IMG/VR virus record: IMGVR_UViG_3300009091_000310
Location: 1-42,213 of that record
Length of the DNA: 42,213 bases
Strand: one strand, 5' to 3'
From: a virus
Shown: positions 31,170 to 38,551 of the stretch, one piece after another
Layout: each line of letters starts with the position of its first letter
Numbering within the stretch: the first letter of the stretch is position 1
Translations under genes and position numbers: made by a program
The notes under the pieces: generated by a model
Told to the model about the DNA's origin: nothing
The model's database searches: none
Seen by the model: the letters and a program-made list of their open reading frames with translations, nothing else

Positions 31170-31942
31170 AATTCTCTCCCTTTGCTGGTAATTTTAATTA
31201 GACCTAGATAAATTAATCCTGGTTCTACTTCTGATAATAATAAATTTTTATCTAATCCAGTTCCACTAGAAATTGTATTTAAACTAGCTTTTCCCCCAAC
31301 TCTATTTAAAAATTCTATATAAATCATATCGTGTTGGTTTAATCCTCCACTATGTATCTGTAAAACATTATCCAATATTCCCATATAATCATTTAAATTA
31401 CTAACATTATAATTTCTTAGAATGTAGTTTATTCTATTACAAGTTATCTTTATAATTCTAGGATTTCTTTTCCCTCTTCTAGCAACTTCTCTTACAAATT
31501 CATCTGGTAAATTATTATTTTCTAGACATCTTTGTGCTATTGCATATAATTCAGGATCAGAATACGGCTCAAAAATAAATGGTATACACCTATTTATTAG
31601 AGGTTCTTTTAAGTAACCACTTTCATTACTAGCTAAAATAAAAGTAAAGTTACCAGAGTCTAGAAATGGGTATAATACTTCGGGGGTTTTCAACGTATGA
31701 ATTTCATCTATAAAATGAAAACGCCTTTCTGTAATTGCATCATAATTAATATTTCCTTCGTTATCTGGTATGTAATAATATGAATTAGAAAGTCCTAAAT
31801 AATTTATACAAATTAATCCCAGAGTAGTTTTTCCAAAACCACTTGGTGCACGCAATAAAATATTATAATTATCTCCATCATTTACAGCACTTAAAAGATA
31901 TTTTAGTTCTGTAAGTATTCGTTCTTGTCCTATAAATTCCAT
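31157..31942 (-). CDS. RuvB-like AAA+ ATPase
   Basis: 261 residues. Walker A APSGFGKTTL (32-41), Walker B FHFIDEIH (75-82), sensor 1 FILASNE (101-107), arginine-finger Arg118 in LINRC. The C-terminal region, about 195-260, matches RuvB's winged helix (GLNQHDMIYIEFLN, TGLDKNLLLSEVEPGLIYLG, then LIKITSKGREL). Host RuvB is about 330-340 residues; here the N-terminal part is shorter. It may remodel DNA junctions or a complex; its place in an amidoligase cassette without RuvA or RuvC is unusual. Confidence 0.82.
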   Translation of the reverse strand: MEFIGQERILTELKYLLSAVNDGDNYNILLRAPSGFGKTTLGLICINYLGLSNSYYYIPDNEGNINYDAITERRFHFIDEIHTLKTPEVLYPFLDSGNFTFILASNESGYLKEPLINRCIPFIFEPYSDPELYAIAQRCLENNNLPDEFVREVARRGKRNPRIIKITCNRINYILRNYNVSNLNDYMGILDNVLQIHSGGLNQHDMIYIEFLNRVGGKASLNTISSGTGLDKNLLLSEVEPGLIYLGLIKITSKGRELCQF

Positions 31943-31957
31943 TCATGTTATCTCCAA

Positions 31958-32704
31958 CTATAAATTTTCTATCAAAAAATTCGAATACAATTCTGCTGTG
32001 TGTTCGTTTAGTCCTGGGGCAGAATTAGCCTCAAAAATAAAGTACTCTTTCTTTTTCTTATCCCAACCGATATCTAAAGCATAAAAACCAAATGTAAAAC
32101 CACCTTTTGTAAAAAGATCATTTAAAGTATCTATAGTAGCAGAAAGTTTAGGATAGTTTTGAATATCTCTTATAGAAAAATGACAGGTATCATTATTTCT
32201 TATAAGAAACTCTGTACTCTCCATAGGGTCTTTTCTAAAAATTCTAGCAATTTTTCCTCCAAGAACATGAACCCTTAATTCAAAATCTGTAAAAATATAG
32301 GGAGTCCAAAACTCTCCTCTATATTGAGCATTAAATTCTTCTCTATTTTTACATAAAACAATTCCTTTTCCACCAGATGCAGATAGCGTCCTTCTAATTA
32401 ATACTGGATATTCAACACTATCTAAATCTTTAGTACCTTTTTTATAAATTGGTGTGTGCATATTATTAACTAATAAATTAGAAAAAGCTAACTTACTAGA
32501 ACATACCCTAATAAAATCTGGACTATTTAATGTAGTATCTTCCTTAAAATTTCCTCCACTATTCCCATATCTAATTTTTGGAGATGATTTTAACCTTTCT
32601 GGGTAAGAAGTTAATCTAACCCTTTCTCCAGTAGCTTGTTCAATTAAATTTTTTAATATCCTACCAGATGGAAATGAATAACTACTGCACAAGATGTTTA
32701 GCAT
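31958..32704 (-). CDS. ATP-grasp ligase (RimK/phage type)
   Basis: 248 residues. Short N-terminal domain, then VLIRRTLSASGGKGIVLC (nucleotide-binding loop), FELRVHVLGGKIARIFRKD, and FGFYALDIGW...KEYFIFEANSAPGLNEHT with the metal-binding E-x-N. These proteins activate a carboxylate as acyl phosphate and join it to an amine. Size and loop order resemble ATP-grasp enzymes in phage amidoligase operons. The start overlaps the class II amidotransferase end by 23 bases. Substrate unknown. Confidence 0.85.
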   Translation of the reverse strand: MLNILCSSYSFPSGRILKNLIEQATGERVRLTSYPERLKSSPKIRYGNSGGNFKEDTTLNSPDFIRVCSSKLAFSNLLVNNMHTPIYKKGTKDLDSVEYPVLIRRTLSASGGKGIVLCKNREEFNAQYRGEFWTPYIFTDFELRVHVLGGKIARIFRKDPMESTEFLIRNNDTCHFSIRDIQNYPKLSATIDTLNDLFTKGGFTFGFYALDIGWDKKKKEYFIFEANSAPGLNEHTAELYSNFLIENL

Positions 32705-33869
32705 CTTTATCCTTTCTAATATTTCTAAGAATTGTTATATCTGATTCCAGCATAAATGGAAATTCAATTAAGTGTGTATTATGAAACTCCAAATTATATC
32801 TAGCAGTTGATGGGGAGAAGAAATGTTTCCACTCTTTAAATATATTATTATTAGAAATATGCTTTTTTATCTCTGGTACAATTTCTGTCATAAAGAATTT
32901 TACATCTTCTTCAGTACAACCCAATAAAGGTTTTTTAACAGTAATATACAAAAGTTCATCAAGATATCTGATATCAATTCCCCATTCAATACACAAATTA
33001 AATACATCTTGAATTAGGGGATCATCAACTTTAGTATTTTCTTTAGAATATTTTTTGGCTGGAAAGGGGGCGGCACTCTGAGCTGGAACCGTAGCAGGTC
33101 TTTTAGTTTCTACAATTTCTCCAACAATTTTTAAATCATTTAGTTTCTTATCTAGTTTATAGATGGTATTTTCTTTTAATTCCTCTACATCATCCGTCCA
33201 ATCTAGTTTAACTCCCTTCATTAACATTAAATTTGTAAATAAAAGAGCCGCAGTATCTAAAGAACTACTATCTGTATTGACAATAAATCCTACTCTTTTT
33301 TTATTAGCACTGACAACTTTCTTATGGAGTTTAGCAGTTTCTCCTCTTACTACATAATAATCAGAGTGTACTTTATCAAAGATAATAAATGCAAATTTTC
33401 CAAAGAAGTTTTCATATGCACTTTTCAAACAACTAACAAAATCTTTATTCTCATCTTTTTCATAAATCTCATCAAAAATTTCCAAAAAGATTTCAGAATC
33501 TATTTTATCTCCAAAAGTTCTTTTACTATATGGAGAGGTTTCTCTTAATTCTAGTGAGCCATTATGTGCAAAAACTAACCTTTCTGTTTGAAACGGATGA
33601 CTTTTTAAATCACTTACTGTTTTAACTCCATTTGTAAAAGTAGCTTTTCTTACATGCCCAATTACTGGAGTTTCTTTAATATTAGAAATAAAAGTTCCTA
33701 AGTTATAACAATTAGATGGTGCAACCCCAGTTTTCCTTAAATTATTCGGTTCTGAAAAATAACCAAAACCATCTTTATTATCTACTACAGAATTAATAAA
33801 AGATTGAATAAGCAGATAATTGGAATTGAATATAGTGCTATTTAAATTAACTAAAGTCAACTGACACAT
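32682..33869 (-). CDS. Class II glutamine amidotransferase (Ntn hydrolase)
   Basis: 395 residues. Catalytic Cys2 after the start Met (MCQLTLVN), GHVRKATFTNG with the binding Arg, HPFQ...VFAHNGSLE and KIDSEIFLEIF are the GATase_4/6 signatures. After about residue 230 the domain changes to an unrelated region, about 270-395, with strands and helices of unknown function. It releases ammonia from glutamine for a ligase partner. Its ATG shares one base with the previous amidoligase stop, implying co-production. Confidence 0.88.
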   Translation of the reverse strand: MCQLTLVNLNSTIFNSNYLLIQSFINSVVDNKDGFGYFSEPNNLRKTGVAPSNCYNLGTFISNIKETPVIGHVRKATFTNGVKTVSDLKSHPFQTERLVFAHNGSLELRETSPYSKRTFGDKIDSEIFLEIFDEIYEKDENKDFVSCLKSAYENFFGKFAFIIFDKVHSDYYVVRGETAKLHKKVVSANKKRVGFIVNTDSSSLDTAALLFTNLMLMKGVKLDWTDDVEELKENTIYKLDKKLNDLKIVGEIVETKRPATVPAQSAAPFPAKKYSKENTKVDDPLIQDVFNLCIEWGIDIRYLDELLYITVKKPLLGCTEEDVKFFMTEIVPEIKKHISNNNIFKEWKHFFSPSTARYNLEFHNTHLIEFPFMLESDITILRNIRKDKDAKHLVQ

Positions 33870-34990
33870 TATGCCTCACCTCTTAAAACATGGATATCAA
33901 CATATTTTGGTTTAAAAATTAAACTACCATCTATTAATGCTGGAGAATAACCATTAGTCCAATATCTTCGTAAATCTCTATTAATATGAGTATGAACATA
34001 TTTTCTAGGTAAAACAGGAATTTCAGATATATCAATAATATGATGTAAAATACTTAAACATTTTTGATTAAGATTTGAGATATTTGAGAAATAATTAAGA
34101 GCCTCTCTAATTGTTTCTTTATTTATATCTGTATTATAAATAGAATTTTCGTGCAGTAAATCCTCATCTGCTAAAGTATCATAAGATGATTTTATTGCAT
34201 GATTAACAAATGCTTTACATAACATCATACTAGCATAAATAAAATCAGGATTTAGAGTTTTATTAAATACCCTAAATTCTAAAGTACCTTTACATTCTCC
34301 ATAAGGACAAAGAGGATATAAATTTAACCAAGTATATCTTACTGGATTATATCTTCCACCATGTAATTCTAATTCACCATATCTATTCCAAAACTCGGCT
34401 ACAGTTCTAGATTTTAAAACATCATAAATATTAAAAACTTGTGTAAAATATCCATCATCTGTTTGTACACAAGGAGGCCCAAATTTTGTTATTGGTCTAC
34501 AATAAATAGAGTCGTTTTTAATTCCTCTAAATTCATATCCCATACAACCTACAGTAAAGAATAAAGATTCAAGATATTTCCCTAATCTCAAAATAGATTT
34601 TAATATTCTTAGATTTGGATTTGGTAAACTAAAATGAAAATGTATTCCAGTCCTTTCTGAAGTAGTAGACTCTCCAAGTTCAATAAGTTTTCCAACTAAA
34701 CCTCTAATTATTGGTAAAGATTCTTGTTCATCAGAATTTAAAATACCAGATACTAATTCTGTTCCAATAGTTACTCTGTTAGATTCTAAAACATCAAATA
34801 TTCTATCATTAGGATTATTTTGTAAAAATAATCCATTAGATGTCATATAAACATCGGACTCACAAGATGCATCGTGAGTAGTTCTAAAATTATTAATATT
34901 AATTTCACTTGCATAACAAGAATCTGTTTCAAACTCTATTCCAAAAGTTTCACCAATTTGAATTATATTTCCTTCGATAATCTTAGGCAT
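33869..34990 (-). CDS. Amidoligase (Amidoligase_2 family)
   Basis: 373 residues. FGIEFET (16-22), HDASCESD (39-46), TELVSGIL (77-84), RTGIHFHFS (113-121), RYTWLNLYP and GTLEFRVFNKT (235-245) are the family's ordered motifs. Glutamine-synthetase fold enzyme that should form an amide from carboxylate and amine using ATP. First large gene of the second minus-strand unit. It has weak similarity in motif layout to the two other amidoligases here, but belongs to a different subfamily. Confidence 0.88.
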   Translation of the reverse strand: MPKIIEGNIIQIGETFGIEFETDSCYASEININNFRTTHDASCESDVYMTSNGLFLQNNPNDRIFDVLESNRVTIGTELVSGILNSDEQESLPIIRGLVGKLIELGESTTSERTGIHFHFSLPNPNLRILKSILRLGKYLESLFFTVGCMGYEFRGIKNDSIYCRPITKFGPPCVQTDDGYFTQVFNIYDVLKSRTVAEFWNRYGELELHGGRYNPVRYTWLNLYPLCPYGECKGTLEFRVFNKTLNPDFIYASMMLCKAFVNHAIKSSYDTLADEDLLHENSIYNTDINKETIREALNYFSNISNLNQKCLSILHHIIDISEIPVLPRKYVHTHINRDLRRYWTNGYSPALIDGSLIFKPKYVDIHVLRGEA

Positions 34991-34993
34991 ATT

Positions 34994-35251
34994 TTACCCC
35001 TCTAAAATTTTATAAGTTATTGCTACATTAATAATCTCAGTAAGTTCTAAAGTTTTATATAAATATTCCTGCATAAAAGTAGGGTGTCTAGTATCTAAAA
35101 TCATGTTTAAAGTTATTTTATTACAATGAAAAATAGTTGCTTTATCTAAAGAATCTACAACTTGATAAACAAAACTCCCATCTATATAAAGAAATTTAGT
35201 ATGCTCCTTATTACTTAAACTATATCCAATTTCAGTTATTTGGGTTTTCAA
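34994..35251 (-). CDS. Hypothetical protein, probable TTG start
   Basis: 85 residues from a TTG at 35251: AAGGA lies about nine bases upstream and no other Met occurs until residue 50. Alpha/beta, no motif. The start codon lies inside the recurring GTTGAAAACCC sequence. Gap of three bases to the amidoligase. Function unknown. Confidence 0.5.
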   Translation of the reverse strand: MKTQITEIGYSLSNKEHTKFLYIDGSFVYQVVDSLDKATIFHCNKITLNMILDTRHPTFMQEYLYKTLELTEIINVAITYKILEG

Positions 35252-35432
35252 CGACTTTTTCCTTTTTACTTTTGGGATATAAAACCAGCGTCCTATCTTC
35301 GTTTCTAATTTCCATTTCGTTTTTTCTTTTTTGTTTTTTCCAGTATTTTACAGCCTCTTCTAAAGTATTAAACCATCCTTTTATAACAGAAGCTTTTGTA
35401 CCCTTCCAGCATAGCCAAAATGTGTTATTCAT
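35232..35432 (-). CDS. Small basic protein
   Basis: 66 residues. AAAAGGATATT precedes the ATG. Residues 1-24 are strand-rich with Trp (MNNTFWLCWKGTKASVIKGW), residues 25-66 basic and helical. Overlaps the next gene by 20 bases. Function unknown. Confidence 0.55.
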   Translation of the reverse strand: MNNTFWLCWKGTKASVIKGWFNTLEEAVKYWKKQKRKNEMEIRNEDRTLVLYPKSKKEKVVENPNN

Positions 35433-35449
35433 AATATCCTTTTCATTTT

Positions 35450-35578
35450 TTAATGTGATATAATTATAGACACAGACAGTAAAATTAAAACATCTAGCAA
35501 TAAAGTGTATCCTATGTTTTCTAGATTACCTTTATTCTCAAAAAATAAACAAAATAAAATATAGGTGAATGTCAGCAT
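35450..35578 (-). CDS. Possible small membrane protein at the unit start
   Basis: 42 residues with a hydrophobic N-terminal part (MLTFTYILFCLFF) and a second at the C-terminus (LLLDVLILLSVSIII). ATG is 14 bases after GGAAGGGAG, a distant site, so the call is tentative. It is the first open frame after the CTTGTGG element at 35624. The gap otherwise shows no gene. Confidence 0.4.
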   Translation of the reverse strand: MLTFTYILFCLFFENKGNLENIGYTLLLDVLILLSVSIIISH

Positions 35579-35623
35579 AGACTAAATTTTTTCTCCCTTC
35601 CTAGTTCAAAAATTTTATTTCGA

Positions 35624-35638
35624 CCACAAGGAATTAAA
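35624..35638 (-). promoter_or_regulatory. Candidate phage-specific promoter element (copy B)
   Basis: Minus-strand TTTAATTCCTTGTGG, identical over 15 bases to copy A at 25941-25955, followed by TCGAAATAAAATTTTT. It lies right after the hairpin ending the upstream unit and about 46 bases before the first open frame of the amidoligase cassette. Supports a promoter driving that cassette. Confidence 0.5.
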
Positions 35639-35668
35639 CTAGATTTCCCCCTAAACTACATTTCCCCC
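35635..35668 (-). repeat. Tandem 17-bp repeat
   Basis: Two directly adjacent copies, differing at one base, of GGGGGAAATSTAGTTTA on the minus strand (35635-35651 and 35652-35668). The downstream copy overlaps the first bases of the CTTGTGG element. The distal one also pairs with 35674-35686. Could be operator sites; function unknown. Confidence 0.55.
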
Positions 35669-35686
35669 ATTTTGAAATATAGTTTA
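35652..35686 (-). terminator. Hairpin after the first minus-strand unit
   Basis: On the minus strand TAAACTATATTTC (35686-35674) can pair with GAAATGTAGTTTA (35664-35652), 13 pairs with one G-U. It begins three bases after the stop of the 110-residue gene at 35690. There is no strong U-run, so terminator, processing site and regulatory roles are all possible. The stem uses part of the tandem 17-bp repeat. Confidence 0.45.
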
Positions 35687-35689
35687 TTC

Positions 35690-36022
35690 TTACTCCCAAC
35701 TTTCCATTTCTTCATACATTTCTATTAATTCCGTAACCAATTCTATTCGTTCACTCTCAAAGGTTTTAATATTTTTATAAACAATATTATCAGTCCCTAA
35801 TGTAGTAGTGATTATATGGATTATACTGGAAAATAATGGTAAATCTCCTGTTAATTCTAATATAATTAATACGATAGGGCTTTCTTTATCAAAATAATAT
35901 AGCAAATCTACTTTATCATCTATTGGTTTAATAGCTAATTCTAGATTTTTAATAATTTCTTCAGAAGTTGATTCTAAAAAATCAATATCAAATCCTATAA
36001 TTATTTCACAAGAATCAATCAT
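35690..36022 (-). CDS. Hypothetical protein, last gene of first minus-strand unit
   Basis: 110 residues, acidic. Alpha/beta alternation (CEIIIGFDIDFLES, ELAIKPIDDKVDLLYYFDKE) with a predicted acidic end (MYEEMESWE). Overlaps the upstream 59-residue gene by eight bases. Function unknown. Confidence 0.6.
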   Translation of the reverse strand: MIDSCEIIIGFDIDFLESTSEEIIKNLELAIKPIDDKVDLLYYFDKESPIVLIILELTGDLPLFSSIIHIITTTLGTDNIVYKNIKTFESERIELVTELIEMYEEMESWE

Positions 36023-36194
36023 CTTTTTTAGGTTCCCTATAAAATTTTCCTACAGCATTTAAATATTTATTATAGGCTTTTTTATACTTTTCCTTTTTCT
36101 TAATTTCATCTACATTATCTAATTTATTAACCTCATCTATTAAAACTAAACTATATTCTAATAAAGCATTGTATAAATAATTAGGTACACTCAT
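36015..36194 (-). CDS. Small basic helical protein
   Basis: 59 residues. LYNALLEYSLVLIDEVNKLD then a Lys-rich helix (IKKKEKYKKAYNKYLNAV) ending PKKDD. Four-base overlap with the upstream gene and eight with the downstream gene support translation. Function unknown. Confidence 0.55.
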   Translation of the reverse strand: MSVPNYLYNALLEYSLVLIDEVNKLDNVDEIKKKEKYKKAYNKYLNAVGKFYREPKKDD

Positions 36195-36406
36195 CTTTTT
36201 TTATTCTTCCAATGATTAGGTGAATTAGTGTTAACTATTGTAATACTATCTACAGTTTCCCAACTAAATTCCCAATCCGGTGAATTTGGAATGAATTCTA
36301 TTCCTCTTTCTGTTATAACAATATCGTTCCAGGAATGGTATAAAAAAATCTGATTTCCATTTTTCATTTGAACATTTAACTCAGCCACTAATTCTGGTTC
36401 ATCCAT
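36191..36406 (-). CDS. Small strand-rich protein
   Basis: 71 residues. Strands QIFLYHSWNDIVITERGIEF and WEFSWETVDSITIVN suggest a beta-barrel or sheet, with a basic C-terminus. GAAAGGA-type site precedes the ATG. Function unknown. Confidence 0.55.
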   Translation of the reverse strand: MDEPELVAELNVQMKNGNQIFLYHSWNDIVITERGIEFIPNSPDWEFSWETVDSITIVNTNSPNHWKNKKR

Positions 36407-36448
36407 TTTACTTATCCTTTCCGAATTAAAATTTAATTACCAAATTGA

Positions 36449-36474
36449 TAGAGGTCAGATTTCTCTGACCTCTA
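36449..36474 (-). terminator. Perfect 10-bp hairpin between small genes
   Basis: TAGAGGTCAG (36449-36458) and CTGACCTCTA (36465-36474) form ten pairs around a six-base loop, in an 80-base gap between genes ending at 36487 and starting at 36406. No U-run follows on the minus strand, so it may be a processing or attenuation hairpin rather than a full terminator. Confidence 0.5.
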
Positions 36475-36486
36475 CGGATTTGTTAA

Positions 36487-36852
36487 TTAATAATTAGGTA
36501 CTAAATCTGCATAGAAACCATCACTATGTTTTTTAATAACTTCTTTAAGTCCTCTAGATTTAAAGTATGCATCCCAAAAAAGAATACGAGTCTCTTTAGG
36601 ATAGTTTAATTTCTTTAATAAATTAGCTAATGCTAATTTTCTCCCACGATTTTTTTCAAAATTATCTAGGGGAGAACAATACTCTTTATAAGAATCTACA
36701 ACAGTATAATATTTTTTATCATCTACTTCCAAATCTAACCTTGAAATAACACATTCAGTATATCTTTTATCTTTCCTGGAGCCGGAGGGTCGGTCAGACC
36801 CATACCGGAAAAATACTTTATATTCTCTTCCATCTAAATTTACTGTGAACAT
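36487..36852 (-). CDS. Hypothetical protein
   Basis: 121 residues, basic, beta-rich at the start (MFTVNLDGREYKVFFRYGSD). It contains DKKYYTVVDSYKEYCSPLDNFEKNRGRKLALANLLKKLNY; the last section resembles a helix-rich DNA-interaction region, but I recognise no family. A perfect hairpin follows its stop. Confidence 0.55.
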   Translation of the reverse strand: MFTVNLDGREYKVFFRYGSDRPSGSRKDKRYTECVISRLDLEVDDKKYYTVVDSYKEYCSPLDNFEKNRGRKLALANLLKKLNYPKETRILFWDAYFKSRGLKEVIKKHSDGFYADLVPNY

Positions 36853-36875
36853 TTTTTAATTCTCCTTTTACTTTA

Positions 36876-37301
36876 TTAGTTGAAAAAATTTACTAAAATC
36901 TGAATAGCACCGAGTTCAGGATTAATTAACCAATTAAGACCTGATACTAAATTTACTAACATAAGAGCAAAAGAAACAGGAATTAAAATAAACATAATAA
37001 TTGATAACCAGACTCCAAATCCAGGATAGTTTGTGTCGATTTCAATAGCTTTTTTTGGAATATTCTCCTTTATCCTTTCAAACTCATATTGACTCAAATC
37101 ATCTAACCTAATTAACCATGTAAACAGAGATATATTTTTTACCCCTAAATAAAATATTACTAGAAAAAACAAGGCAAGAATTAAATCTGATACCCCATAA
37201 AAAATAGCCTTTTTATAGGCGAGTAAATAAGATTTTGTGGCTAGAAACTCGCCAGTCTTTAATAAATATTCTAGAATATTTTTAACATCTTCTGGATTCA
37301 T
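36876..37301 (-). CDS. Integral membrane protein
   Basis: 141 residues. Hydrophobic helices at about 31-53, 92-118 and a possible third at the C-terminus; a charged loop (DDLSQYEFERIKENIPKKAIE) separates them. AGGAG precedes the ATG. No family named; inner-membrane location inferred. Confidence 0.65.
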   Translation of the reverse strand: MNPEDVKNILEYLLKTGEFLATKSYLLAYKKAIFYGVSDLILALFFLVIFYLGVKNISLFTWLIRLDDLSQYEFERIKENIPKKAIEIDTNYPGFGVWLSIIMFILIPVSFALMLVNLVSGLNWLINPELGAIQILVNFFN

Positions 37302-37361
37302 TATTTTCTCCTAAAAAATTTAGCAAAGTTATGTCTACAATTAATTTTTTCCATTAATTTA

Positions 37362-37646
37362 TTAAGCCTCTTCTCGTATATTTTTCTTAATTCCTTGTCT
37401 TGTGTTATCCTGATCAGATTCTCCAATTCCTTCTTCGTCAAATTCTCCGGTACATCCATAGAACCACCTCCATATTAAATTCATAAATCTTTTTCTAGTT
37501 TCTCCCGATAATTTCTCAACCCAGAATTTAGCATCTGCAAAAATTAAAGGATTAAATGGTAGACAAACTATTCTTTGAACCTGGGTTTTTATATAGTCTT
37601 CTCTATCTTTATCCGTTACAGCATCTCTTAGTAAGATTGAATTCAT
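37362..37646 (-). CDS. Hypothetical protein
   Basis: 94 residues from the ATG at 37646, which overlaps the upstream stop in ATGA style and has AGGA eight bases upstream. Contains CLPFNPLIFADAKFWVEKL and FMNLIWRWFYGC; an acidic DEEGIGESDQDN segment before a basic end. Function unknown. Confidence 0.55.
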   Translation of the reverse strand: MNSILLRDAVTDKDREDYIKTQVQRIVCLPFNPLIFADAKFWVEKLSGETRKRFMNLIWRWFYGCTGEFDEEGIGESDQDNTRQGIKKNIREEA

Positions 37647-38113
37647 GCCCTTTTTCCTGAATAGCAATGTTTATAAATTAAATGGAAATTAAATTTCTTT
37701 TTCCATAAAAATCTATAGAGTCTGATCAGTTTATCTTCTAAAAGGATAGCTGTTTTACCTTCCAATTTAGATACGAAATTATCCGAATAATCATAAAAAG
37801 TATAGACATATTTGAATGTTAAAAGATCACGAATTGTTTTAAGTTGAAATTTTATCCATCTTTTACTAAACCTATATTTTATATTTTTTACCAGAAAATA
37901 AAACCAAACTTTATTCAGATTCTCCAAAACATCTAATGTAGCATCATACATATTTTTATAAGAAAACTTCCCCTCCGCTCTATTACCAGAATAAAAATAT
38001 CCATTACTACAAATTTGAATACCAAAAAAATCTTTGGCAATCGCAAATTTTACAGGAAATTTATAAAATTCTATTGCCTCAGCATTATCTGATTTATAAT
38101 GTTTTACTTTCAT
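37643..38113 (-). CDS. Hypothetical basic protein
   Basis: 156 residues, strongly basic and aromatic (KYRFSKRWIKFQLKTIRDL, LYRFLWKKKFNFHLIYKH). Single-Cys regions but no CxxC. High net charge suggests nucleic-acid or membrane-surface binding. Followed by the 94-residue gene with ATGA overlap. Confidence 0.55.
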   Translation of the reverse strand: MKVKHYKSDNAEAIEFYKFPVKFAIAKDFFGIQICSNGYFYSGNRAEGKFSYKNMYDATLDVLENLNKVWFYFLVKNIKYRFSKRWIKFQLKTIRDLLTFKYVYTFYDYSDNFVSKLEGKTAILLEDKLIRLYRFLWKKKFNFHLIYKHCYSGKRA

Positions 38114-38115
38114 AT

Positions 38116-38268
38116 TTATTCCCTATGAGAAAGTTCTTTTAAAAAAGAGAGGGTATAAGCTAATGTTGCACATAAAATAAAAAATAAGAAGTTACCATCA
38201 GATAATAATCCAGCATTGCTAGATGATTCTAATACTACTAATACTAAAATAAAAAGTAGGGATAACAT
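38116..38268 (-). CDS. Small membrane protein
   Basis: 50 residues with two hydrophobic helices (about 1-14 and 25-43) and a charged tail (KELSHRE). It fills the gap between genes ending at 38270 and starting at 38113, with no other frame. Function unknown. Confidence 0.55.
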   Translation of the reverse strand: MLSLLFILVLVVLESSSNAGLLSDGNFLFFILCATLAYTLSFLKELSHRE

Positions 38269-38269
38269 T

Positions 38270-38542
38270 TTATAAATTCTCTATAGTAAATACTTCGTTA
38301 TCTGGAATATCAACATCAGATATTTTTAATATTTGTTTAACAAGATTTCCCCCCTCATGGTCATAAAAAGAAATATCAACTTCTTGTTTTGGAAAATCAA
38401 TTTTAACAATTAAATCAGAAAGTTCTGGTGTATCAATATATTCCTCCATAAAATGATTTGCAAAAAGAATAGTCCCTAAATCTCTTCCATATTCAGTATC
38501 ATCAACTTTTACTAAAAGATCATTACACTTAAGAAAAGTCAT
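38270..38542 (-). CDS. Hypothetical acidic protein
   Basis: 90 residues, acidic, strands KCNDLLVKVDDTEYGRDLG and IVKIDFPKQEVDISFYDHEG. AGGAT-type site. Follows an amidoligase. No family recognised. Confidence 0.55.
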   Translation of the reverse strand: MTFLKCNDLLVKVDDTEYGRDLGTILFANHFMEEYIDTPELSDLIVKIDFPKQEVDISFYDHEGGNLVKQILKISDVDIPDNEVFTIENL

Positions 38543-38551
38543 TTTATCCTC

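Noticed and set aside
35635-35668. CRISPR-like repeats at the tandem 17-bp sequence
   Set aside because: Only two copies with no spacer between them and no cas genes in the window.
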